Shown here piece after piece: positions 1 to 6,201 of a stretch of DNA of 10,063 nucleotides. The notes beneath the pieces were generated by a model, which made no database searches, was not told the DNA's origin, and saw only the letters and a program-made list of their open reading frames with translations. This DNA is from an uncultured Phascolarctobacterium sp. Its GTDB lineage: Bacteria; Bacillota; Negativicutes; Acidaminococcales; Acidaminococcaceae. The DNA lies in contig USBV01000047.1 in assembly GCA_900553055.1 (NCBI GenBank), positions 1 to 10,063 on the forward strand. The letters run 5' to 3'. Both the position numbers and the translations under genes were made by a program. How positions within the stretch are numbered: the stretch's first letter is position 1; the number at the start of each line of letters is the position of its first letter.

Positions 1-2
1 AA

Positions 3-1883
3 TCTTTCCATTGCCCAGGGGGCTGTGCGGGTTTCGGGTTGGAATCTTTCGGCCTGGGACAAATGGAACGGGCAGCGTATCGCCTCGGTGGCAAAACACT
101 GCTGGCTACCTTATCCTTGGATAATGTGGCGCTGATGCCATGCAATCCTTCCATCGGTGGTCCTGCTAAGGGACATTTAGTGCGCGAGCTGGATGCCTTG
201 GGTGGTCAAATGGGTATTAGTGCTGACTTGGCCTGCATTCAAATGCGTCTTTTGAACACGGGCAAGGGGTATGCCGTGCATGCCCTGCGTGGTCAGGAGG
301 ATAAGCCCTATTATCACACCTTGATGAAAAAGATTGTGGAAGAGCAGGAAAATTTGGAGCTCAAGCAGCTGATGATTGATAAGCTGTTGGTAGAAAATGG
401 TCAGGTAGTGGGCGTGGAGGCCGAAACCGGCGAGGCTTTTGAAGCCAAGTGCGTTATTTTAGCTACGGGTACCTATTTAAGAGGGCGCATTGTTTATGGC
501 CAGGTTAATTATGAGTGTGGACCTAACGGCTTACGCAGTGCGCAAAAGCTATCTGCATCTCTGTTGGAGCATGGGGTAGAGCTAATGCGTTTTAAGACCG
601 GTACGCCTGCGCGTATTGATGCCCGCAGCCTGGACTACAGCAAAATGGAGCCCCAGTATGGTGATAGCCAGGTACGCAATTTTTCCTTTATGAGTGATAT
701 CAAGACCAGGGAGCAGGTGCCCTGCTATTTGACTTATACTAACGAGGCTACCCATAAGATAATTCGTGAGAATTTGCATCTTTCTGGCATGTTCAATGGT
801 ATGATCGAGGGTGTAGGCCCGCGTTACTGCCCTTCCATTGAGTCCAAAATCGTGCGCTTCGCCAATAAGGACCGCCATCAGCTTTTTATTGAGCCGGAAG
901 GTCGTAGCACTAATGAAATGTATGTACAGGGCATGAGCTCTTCCCTCCCGGCGCATGTGCAGCTGCAGTTCATGCAGACTATTCCCGGTCTTGAGCATTG
1001 CAAAATGATGCGTGCTGGTTATGCTATTGATTACGATTGCCTAAATCCGCTGCAGCTGAAGTATTCCTTGGAGCATAAGGCTATTAGCGGCCTGTTTAGT
1101 GCGGGCCAATCCAATGGCACCAGTGGCTACGAGGAAGCGGCAGCACAGGGCTTGATGGCTGGCATTAATGCCATGATGAAGATTCAGGGTAAGGAGCCCT
1201 TGGTGCTGCGCCGCGACGAAGCCTATATCGGTGTTTTGATAGATGATTTGGTTACGAAGGGGACAAATGAGCCTTATCGTATGATGACCTCGAGAGCTGA
1301 ATATCGCCTGCTGCTGCGTCAGGATAATGCTGATTTGCGCTTGACAGAAAAGGGCCGTCAAATCGGCCTAGTTGATGATGCTCGCTATGCTCGTTTTACC
1401 GATAAGCGCAGTGCTATTGAGCGCGCTATTAGTGAGATAGGCAAAATGAATCTTGCTCCGAGCGAAGAGAATAATGCCAAGCTGGTAGCTATGGGAAGTA
1501 CTCCCTTGCGCACGGGCACCAATATGCTGGATTTGCTGCGCCGCAAGGAAATCACTTACGCCAAGCTGCAGGAGGCCTTTGCTCTGCCTGAGCTGAGTGA
1601 TGAGGTAGCAGAGCAAACCGAAATTTTTGCCAAATACGAGGGTTATATTGCTAAGCAGCGCCAGGAAGTAGAGCGCTTTATGAAGCTGGAAAACAAGCGC
1701 CTACCGGAGGATATGGACTACCACGCTATTAAGGAGCTATCCAGTGAAGCAGCCGAAAAGCTGGATAAGGTGCGTCCTACGAATATTGGCCAAGCCTCCC
1801 GTATTAGTGGTGTATCCCCTGCTGATATCAGCGTGCTGATGATTGCGCTGGAGCTCAAGCGCAGGAAGGAGCAAGGCGAATGA
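3..1883 (+). CDS. mnmG: tRNA uridine-5-carboxymethylaminomethyl modification enzyme MnmG (GidA), 5'-truncated
   Basis: FAD-dependent enzyme that, with the GTPase MnmE, installs the (carboxymethyl)aminomethyl group on C5 of the wobble uridine of certain tRNAs. The frame is open from base 3, and the true start lies upstream. Counting from an in-frame TTG at base 39, the conserved parts are: MPCNPSIGGPAKGHL at residues 33-47, with the conserved Cys35; KTGTPARIDAR near 186; EGVGPRYCPSIES with the second conserved Cys264; the stretch EPYRMMTSRAEYRLLLRQDN; and the C-terminal YEGYI and IGQASRISGVSPADIS elements of the MnmE/tRNA-binding domain. The last two cysteines correspond to the essential pair known in E. 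coli MnmG. The C-terminus is complete and overlaps rsmG in an ATGA. The first 25 or so codons match the family badly: a GGCAG resembling the GGGHAG FAD loop is followed by about eight extra residues before LGGKTLL. This may reflect sequence error at the window edge. The family identification is certain. Confidence 0.95.
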   Translation, partial: SFHCPGGCAGFGLESFGLGQMERAAYRLGGKTLLATLSLDNVALMPCNPSIGGPAKGHLVRELDALGGQMGISADLACIQMRLLNTGKGYAVHALRGQEDKPYYHTLMKKIVEEQENLELKQLMIDKLLVENGQVVGVEAETGEAFEAKCVILATGTYLRGRIVYGQVNYECGPNGLRSAQKLSASLLEHGVELMRFKTGTPARIDARSLDYSKMEPQYGDSQVRNFSFMSDIKTREQVPCYLTYTNEATHKIIRENLHLSGMFNGMIEGVGPRYCPSIESKIVRFANKDRHQLFIEPEGRSTNEMYVQGMSSSLPAHVQLQFMQTIPGLEHCKMMRAGYAIDYDCLNPLQLKYSLEHKAISGLFSAGQSNGTSGYEEAAAQGLMAGINAMMKIQGKEPLVLRRDEAYIGVLIDDLVTKGTNEPYRMMTSRAEYRLLLRQDNADLRLTEKGRQIGLVDDARYARFTDKRSAIERAISEIGKMNLAPSEENNAKLVAMGSTPLRTGTNMLDLLRRKEITYAKLQEAFALPELSDEVAEQTEIFAKYEGYIAKQRQEVERFMKLENKRLPEDMDYHAIKELSSEAAEKLDKVRPTNIGQASRISGVSPADISVLMIALELKRRKEQGE

Positions 1884-2617
1884 GTGCAAATGAAAAGCCA
1901 AGCTTTGCGGAGATTTTAGCTGCTCGTGGTGCTGACGCCGGTCTAAAATTTACGGAGCAGCAACTGGAGCAATTTACCAAATACTACGAGCTTTTGGTGG
2001 AAACAAATAAGGTGATGAATCTGACGGCGCTTACGGAGCCTGAGGAGGTTGCTGTTAAGCATATGATAGATAGTTTGCTAGCCTATGACGAGGATATGGC
2101 TGGCAAAACTTTAGCCGATGTGGGTACGGGAGCAGGCTTTCCAGGAGTGCCGCTGAAGATTTACTGCCCGGAGCTGAAGGTAACCCTTATCGATTCCTTG
2201 GGCAAACGTTTAAGATTCTTGCAGCAGGTGATTTACACTTTAGGCCTTAAGTATATTCGCTGTGAGCATTTACGGGCGGAGGATGCAGGAAAAAATAGTA
2301 AGCATCGCGAAAAATATGATTTAGTAACGGCTCGCGCCGTGGCTCGCCTGAGCGTTTTGGCAGAGTATTGCCTGCCCTTGGTAAAAAAGGGTGGTCGCTT
2401 TATTGCGCTTAAGGGCAGCAAATATGCTGAGGAAATCGAAGAGGGCACGCAGGCAGTAAAAATACTCGGCGGTCAAATTCTAAGCGCCGAGCCTGTGAAA
2501 TTACCGGGACTGGATGATGGCCGTGCGATTATAAAAATTAGCAAAATAAAAGCTACCCCGGCGCAGTATCCGCGTAAGGCGGGTACGCCGGAAAAGCAGC
2601 CCTTGGGCAGCAAATAG
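1880..2617 (+). CDS. rsmG: 16S rRNA (guanine-N7)-methyltransferase RsmG (GidB)
   Basis: SAM-dependent methyltransferase that makes 7-methylguanosine in the 530 loop of 16S rRNA (G527 in E. coli numbering), acting on the cytoplasmic ribosome. The 245 residues are normal length for the family. Visible motifs are NLTA (47-50), KHMIDSL (60-66), the SAM-binding GTGAGFPG loop (82-89), the acidic strand end LIDS (103-106), TARAV (150-154), and the family-typical C-terminal PRKAGTPEKQPL (231-242). The ATG overlaps the mnmG stop codon (ATGA). AAGGAG at 1866-1871 inside mnmG gives an 8-nt spacing, so the two genes are translationally coupled. noc follows after 14 bp. The mnmG-rsmG-noc order is the standard Bacillota arrangement. 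No defect is seen. Confidence 0.96.
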   Translation: MSANEKPSFAEILAARGADAGLKFTEQQLEQFTKYYELLVETNKVMNLTALTEPEEVAVKHMIDSLLAYDEDMAGKTLADVGTGAGFPGVPLKIYCPELKVTLIDSLGKRLRFLQQVIYTLGLKYIRCEHLRAEDAGKNSKHREKYDLVTARAVARLSVLAEYCLPLVKKGGRFIALKGSKYAEEIEEGTQAVKILGGQILSAEPVKLPGLDDGRAIIKISKIKATPAQYPRKAGTPEKQPLGSK

Positions 2618-2625
2618 AGGAGGGG
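2617..2625 (+). promoter_or_regulatory. Ribosome binding site deciding the noc start
   Basis: The G-rich GAGGAGGGG run lies 6 nt before the ATG at 2632, or about 8 nt when counted from the AGGAGG core. An in-frame TTG at 2626 directly abuts it and is too close to be used. The ATG is therefore the preferred start. Confidence 0.7.
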
Positions 2626-2631
2626 TTGAAG

Positions 2632-3510
2632 ATGATAGTCGATGATGGGTTTTCTGTATTAGATGCTGATTTTGGCTCTTTAGGTGAAAATAAAGCTGTA
2701 AATGAAGTAAAGGTAATCAAGGTGCCGATTGACCAGATTTTCCCTAATCCCTACCAGCCCCGTAAAACCTTTGATGATGAAGCCTTGGCTGATTTAGCTA
2801 GCTCCATTGCTCAATACGGCGTGCTGCAGCCGCTTTTGGTTGCTCCTGCTGAGGATGGCCGCTATCTTTTGATCGCAGGTGAACGTCGTCTGCGTGCTAG
2901 TCGTATGGCTAAGCTGACCGAGGTGCCGGTAATCATTAGTGAGTATAGCTCCCAGGAGATTGCCGAAATTGCTTTAATTGAAAATCTGCAGCGCGAGGAT
3001 TTACACTTTTTGGAAGAAGCCGAGGGCTATGAGCAGCTTATGGAGCAGTTTCACCTTACCCAAGAGGCTATGGCTGCCAGAGTTGGCAAAAAGCAGTCCA
3101 CCATCGCTAACAAGCTGCGCTTGCTGCGCCTTTCCGGCGACGTGCGCAAGCTGCTCGTGGAGCACGAGCTCAGCGAGCGTCATGCCAGAGCGCTGCTCAA
3201 AATCGAGGATGAAGCGCAGCGCCTGGAGGTGCTGGACATTATCATTAAGCGTAACTATAGTGTGCGCCAGACCGATGAATACATTGCTAAGCTCCTTGCG
3301 GATAAGCAGCAGGAAAAGAAGAAGCGCTTTGTCATCGTTAATGATGTGCGCATTTATTTAAATAGCATCAAGCAGGTAGTGAATGCGATTAAGGACGTAG
3401 GCATTCCAGCTAGCATGGAACAGACTGTGGAGGGGGACGAGGTTATTGTCTCCTTGCGCATTAAGAACCAAAAGAAGCCCAAGGGCGGCAATAGCAAGCC
3501 TTTATTCTAA
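2632..3510 (+). CDS. noc: Nucleoid occlusion protein Noc (ParB/Spo0J family, CTP-dependent DNA clamp)
   Basis: Noc binds dispersed DNA sites and, in Bacillus, spreads as a CTP-dependent clamp that keeps the division machinery off the nucleoid. Domains in the 292-residue product are an N-terminal ParB/CTPase domain with PNPYQPRKTF (38-47), GERRLRA (83-89) and ALIENLQRE (114-122), then a helix-turn-helix (about 142-167), then a C-terminal dimerisation part ending in a VSLRIKN strand. Noc, not ParB, is indicated by the STIANKLRLL helix, by its position after rsmG, and by four residues at positions recalled from published ParB/Noc specificity work. Those positions read Q155, K161, R166, R183, close to the Noc set Gln-Lys-Lys-Arg and unlike the ParB set Arg-Thr-Ala-Gly. 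A perfect Noc-binding site lies about 2 kb downstream. The N-terminus lacks the basic amphipathic membrane helix of B. subtilis Noc. No soj-spo0J pair follows. Confidence 0.88.
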   Translation: MIVDDGFSVLDADFGSLGENKAVNEVKVIKVPIDQIFPNPYQPRKTFDDEALADLASSIAQYGVLQPLLVAPAEDGRYLLIAGERRLRASRMAKLTEVPVIISEYSSQEIAEIALIENLQREDLHFLEEAEGYEQLMEQFHLTQEAMAARVGKKQSTIANKLRLLRLSGDVRKLLVEHELSERHARALLKIEDEAQRLEVLDIIIKRNYSVRQTDEYIAKLLADKQQEKKKRFVIVNDVRIYLNSIKQVVNAIKDVGIPASMEQTVEGDEVIVSLRIKNQKKPKGGNSKPLF

Positions 3511-3519
3511 AAAAAATTT

Positions 3520-3559
3520 AATCCCTACCCCAAATTCTGTATTGGGGTGGGGATTTTTT
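3520..3559 (+). terminator. Rho-independent terminator of mnmG-rsmG-noc
   Basis: A 14-bp stem (3520-3533 with 3542-3555, one T-G wobble) encloses an 8-nt loop and is followed by a run of six T (3554-3559). It begins 9 nt after the noc stop codon. The right arm contains GGGGTGGGGA, which also sits at a fixed distance from the next promoter's -10 hexamer. Confidence 0.92.
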
Positions 3560-3569
3560 GCTATATTTT

Positions 3570-3588
3570 TGCTATAATCAAGCCAGAG
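3570..3588 (+). promoter_or_regulatory. Extended -10 promoter for the lipoprotein/nucleotidase pair
   Basis: TGCTATAAT at 3570-3578 is a perfect extended -10 element. No consensus -35 lies 17 nt upstream; that position holds the G-rich right arm of the noc terminator (GGGGTGGGGA, 3544-3553). Transcription would start near 3585, inside AAGCCAGAG, giving a leader of about 80 nt. The same arrangement recurs near 9495-9539. Confidence 0.6.
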
Positions 3589-3665
3589 AATAAGTGTACG
3601 GTTAAGTATTTTACGATTGCTATTTCTAGATGGTATATAGAGCAATTCTAGCAAAGAGGTGGACT

Positions 3666-4502
3666 ATGAAAAAATTATTTATCTTGGCATTGTTGGAGAT
3701 GTCTCTTTTTGGATGTGGTGGCTGCTTTAGTACCGGTTATGATGCAGTGATTGATTACAGCACTAAGCCACAGAATTTTATCATGCGCTTTGAATTAAAT
3801 AAAAAATATTTGATTAAGCGTCAGGAAAATGAGTTTAGATTTGCCATAATGACCGAACTTTTCAATTCTGATAAGATCAAGATTACTTGGAACAAGCTCG
3901 AGGAAGAGCGATCTCTTTTGAGAGTTAAAGAGCGCGTGCCTTATTTAATTTATGTGGATGGACTGGATTATATTTATCTTTATGAAGAAAGATCGGGCAC
4001 AGCAGCTGTTTTCGATTTAAATGGCAGGAGCAGTAATGGCAATCCCTATCTCGTTTCTGATAATGGCAGCATGAAATTTTTGGAGGAGCCCACCAATCCC
4101 AAGAAAATGCTGCTAGCTACTCGGGTGCCCAATATTGGATATTGCTATGCAGCCGAATACTACCATGTGGGCAAGGGTGGTAAGCCCCAGCTCAACAATC
4201 CCGATAGAGAATACATCTATGTGGCCGGAAGATTTCGAGAGCCTTTAACACTGCTGGAGGATGTGGAAGTGGAAATTGCTGCCAATGAAAACTATAGGAA
4301 GTGGCATAAGGAAATCCTGCCCAAGGGCACTAAGCTCACCCGCTTTCGCACCTTGGCTAGCAATGACACCATCGTGGAGCTGCTCTTGCCCGATAAGCGG
4401 GTAGCCCGCTTCCACGAGCACTATCTCTTTAGCGAGCCCAGGGCTTATTTGCAAATTAATGGCTTTGCCGGAAAAGAATTATTTGATAAGGTGTTATATT
4501 AG
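3666..4502 (+). CDS. Predicted lipoprotein of unknown function
   Basis: I do not recognise this 278-residue protein. The N-terminus MKKLFILALLEMSLFGCGGC has two lysines, a hydrophobic stretch interrupted by Glu11, and a lipobox-like LFGC with Cys17 as the predicted lipidated residue. Phe at -2 is unusual, and a second Cys (Cys20) follows closely. The rest is charged, rich in Tyr, Lys and Glu, with several short beta-like stretches (PYLIYVDGLDYIYLYEE at 92-108; YIYVAGRF at 183-190) and no further membrane segment, so it should be extracytoplasmic and anchored by lipid. The ATG at 3666 is chosen because it follows AAAGAGGTGG (3653-3662) and starts the signal sequence. An ATG at 3630 would put a charged tail before it and lacks a binding site. 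The 25-bp gap to the nucleotidase gene suggests co-transcription. Confidence 0.72.
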   Translation: MKKLFILALLEMSLFGCGGCFSTGYDAVIDYSTKPQNFIMRFELNKKYLIKRQENEFRFAIMTELFNSDKIKITWNKLEEERSLLRVKERVPYLIYVDGLDYIYLYEERSGTAAVFDLNGRSSNGNPYLVSDNGSMKFLEEPTNPKKMLLATRVPNIGYCYAAEYYHVGKGGKPQLNNPDREYIYVAGRFREPLTLLEDVEVEIAANENYRKWHKEILPKGTKLTRFRTLASNDTIVELLLPDKRVARFHEHYLFSEPRAYLQINGFAGKELFDKVLY

Positions 4503-4513
4503 GTTGTTAGGTT

Positions 4514-4521
4514 AAGGAGGT
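4514..4521 (+). promoter_or_regulatory. Consensus Shine-Dalgarno of the nucleotidase gene
   Basis: AAGGAGGT, a full match to the anti-Shine-Dalgarno, lies 6 nt before the ATG at 4528. It predicts strong translation, independent of the upstream lipoprotein gene. Confidence 0.85.
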
Positions 4522-4527
4522 ATAGGT

Positions 4528-6147
4528 ATGCGTAAAAATTGGAAGCAGGGCTTTTTAGCCTGTCTAACTGTGGGCTTGACCTTGGCGGCCCCACTATTTA
4601 CCTGGGCAGCGGATAAGGAAATTGTGATTTTGCATACTAACGATATGCATTGTGGCATCAACGATAATTTAGGACTAGCCACCGTGGCCCAAATGAAGCA
4701 GAATGCACTGCAAAAAACACCTTATGTGGCCTTGGTAGACGCGGGCGACGCGGTGCAGGGAGCACCCATTGGAAAACTTTCTAAGGGTGAGGCCGTGATT
4801 AATATGCTGAATGCGGCAGGCTATGATTTTGCTATTCCCGGTAATCACGAATTTGATTATGGCATGGAGCGCTTTTGGCAGCTCAATAAAAAGCTCAAGT
4901 CCGGATATTACAGTGCTAACTTTGAGGACTTGCGCACCAAGAAGCTAGCCCTACCTGCCTATAAAATGCTGCAGTTTGGGGATACCAAGGTAGCTTTTGT
5001 GGGCGCAACAACGCCGGGAACCTTGATTTCATCCACGCCGGCCTTCTTCCAGGATGGGCAGGGAAATTATCTTTATGGCTTTAACGAGGACGAAACAGGG
5101 CGTAAGTTGTATAAGGCGCTGCAAAAATCCATTAATGCTGCACGTGAGAACGGTGCGGATTATGTATTTTTAGTAGGTCATTTAGGTCTTAATGGCTCCA
5201 TTGAATATTGGAATAGCGAAAGCGTTGCTGCTAATACCCGTGGTGTGGACGCTATTATTGATGGTCATTCCCACGAAAGAATCCAAGGAAAATATGTGAA
5301 AAATTATCTGGGCAAGGATGTGCTCATTGCCCAAACTGGCACCAAGCTCAAGACAGTGGGCGAGCTGGTTATTGGTACCGATGGCAAAATCACTAGTAGG
5401 CTGAGAAGGAACGATATTGGTGATGACGCCAAAACTCAAAGGATTATTTCCCGGGAAATAGCCAAATACGAGCCCCTGCTCAAGCAGCCCGTGGGCGAAG
5501 CCTTGCTGCAGCTGTGCAGCAATGATCCCCAGACTGGTGAACGCTTAGTGCGCAATAGCGAATGCAGCTTGGCAAATTTTGTCACCGATGCATTTAAGGC
5601 CGTGCTGAACTGTGATGTGGTTATTGTGAACGGCGGTAGCATTCGTAACGAAATCAAGACAGGTGTTGTAACCTACAATGATTTGCTGGAGGCCTTCCCC
5701 TTTGGCAATATGTGTGCCGTTATCGAAGCTAGCGGCCAACAGATTTTGGATGCCCTAGAGATGGGGGCCAGCCATTATCCGGAGGAATTTGGTGGCTTTT
5801 ATCAGGTGGCAGGCATGGAATATACCATCAATAAGAGCGTTCCCTCCACCGTTATCCTGGACGAAAAGGGTAATTTTTCTAGAGTGGGCGGCCTTTATCG
5901 GGTAAGTGACGTGCGCATTGGCGGCCAGCCTCTGGATATTAACAAAAAATATACCGTGGGCGGTACCACCTATGTTTTGAAAGACGGCGGCGATGGTAAT
6001 GTTATGTTCAAGGGCTGCAAGCTTTTGAAGGATGGAGAAATCTCCGATGTGGATGCCATTATGGAATACATACAAAAGCTGCTTGATGGTAAGATTGGCG
6101 AGCAATACAACAACCCTTACGGCGACGGTCGCATTAGAATAAAATAA
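4528..6147 (+). CDS. Secreted 5'-nucleotidase / 2',3'-cyclic-nucleotide phosphodiesterase (UshA family)
   Basis: Extracytoplasmic metallophosphoesterase that dephosphorylates nucleotides (possibly also cyclic nucleotides or UDP-sugars), typically to salvage nucleosides and phosphate. A Sec signal peptide occupies residues 1 to about 27 (basic start, hydrophobic core, cleavage near FTWA-AD). The N-terminal dinuclear metallophosphatase domain shows HTNDMH (36-41), DAGD (71-74), GNHEFD (105-110), GHLG (217-220) and DGHSH (245-249), supplying the Asp, His and Asn metal ligands. A linker around 300-325 leads to the C-terminal substrate domain with VNGGSIRNEIKTG (367-379), EAFPFGN (388-394) and GGDGN (487-491). 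The 539 residues are near the usual family length, and no LPXTG or other anchor is seen. It is the second gene after the unknown lipoprotein. The linker codons contain a perfect Noc-binding site. The exact substrate cannot be read from sequence. Confidence 0.92.
   Translation: MRKNWKQGFLACLTVGLTLAAPLFTWAADKEIVILHTNDMHCGINDNLGLATVAQMKQNALQKTPYVALVDAGDAVQGAPIGKLSKGEAVINMLNAAGYDFAIPGNHEFDYGMERFWQLNKKLKSGYYSANFEDLRTKKLALPAYKMLQFGDTKVAFVGATTPGTLISSTPAFFQDGQGNYLYGFNEDETGRKLYKALQKSINAARENGADYVFLVGHLGLNGSIEYWNSESVAANTRGVDAIIDGHSHERIQGKYVKNYLGKDVLIAQTGTKLKTVGELVIGTDGKITSRLRRNDIGDDAKTQRIISREIAKYEPLLKQPVGEALLQLCSNDPQTGERLVRNSECSLANFVTDAFKAVLNCDVVIVNGGSIRNEIKTGVVTYNDLLEAFPFGNMCAVIEASGQQILDALEMGASHYPEEFGGFYQVAGMEYTINKSVPSTVILDEKGNFSRVGGLYRVSDVRIGGQPLDINKKYTVGGTTYVLKDGGDGNVMFKGCKLLKDGEISDVDAIMEYIQKLLDGKIGEQYNNPYGDGRIRIK
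5446..5459. promoter_or_regulatory. Noc-binding site (NBS)
   Basis: ATTTCCCGGGAAAT is a perfect 14-bp palindrome, identical to the published B. subtilis NBS consensus. It extends to a perfect 16-bp palindrome (TATTTCCCGGGAAATA, 5445-5460). It encodes residues 307-311 (Ile-Ser-Arg-Glu-Ile) in the predicted linker of the nucleotidase, about 2 kb downstream of noc. With equal base frequencies, an exact copy in a 10-kb window has a chance of about 4 in 100,000. Confidence 0.8.
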
Positions 6148-6159
6148 AGCTAGCAAAAT

Positions 6160-6201
6160 AATAAGCTTCGATTGAAGGTAATAGTTCAATCGAAGCTTAT
6201 T
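6160..6201. terminator. Bidirectional terminator between convergent genes
   Basis: A perfect 17-bp inverted repeat (6160-6176 with 6185-6201) encloses the 8-nt loop GGTAATAG. It ends the + strand nucleotidase gene, where the trailing T-tract is weak (TTGCTTTC). It also ends the - strand regulator gene, which has a T-rich tail when read leftward. The TAA of the regulator (6197-6199) lies inside the right arm. Confidence 0.88.

Noticed and set aside
582..1616. Several long open frames on the - strand opposite mnmG
   Set aside because: mnmG is strongly conserved on the + strand, and the opposing frames show no recognisable motifs or start signals.
2626..2631. TTG as the noc start
   Set aside because: It directly abuts the GAGGAGGGG ribosome binding site; the ATG at 2632 has proper spacing.
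3630..3665. ATG at 3630 as the lipoprotein gene start
   Set aside because: It has no ribosome binding site and would add 12 residues before a clear signal sequence that has its own binding site.
4834..4845. Partial Noc-binding site ATTCCCGGTAAT in the nucleotidase gene
   Set aside because: It is not a palindrome, and it encodes the conserved Pro-Gly-Asn of the GNHE motif, so protein constraint explains it.
5139..5154. parS-like sequence around CACGTG (TGCTGCACGTGAGAAC)
   Set aside because: Only about 11 of 16 positions match the parS consensus. CACGTG alone is expected about twice in 10 kb by chance, and it lies in coding sequence.
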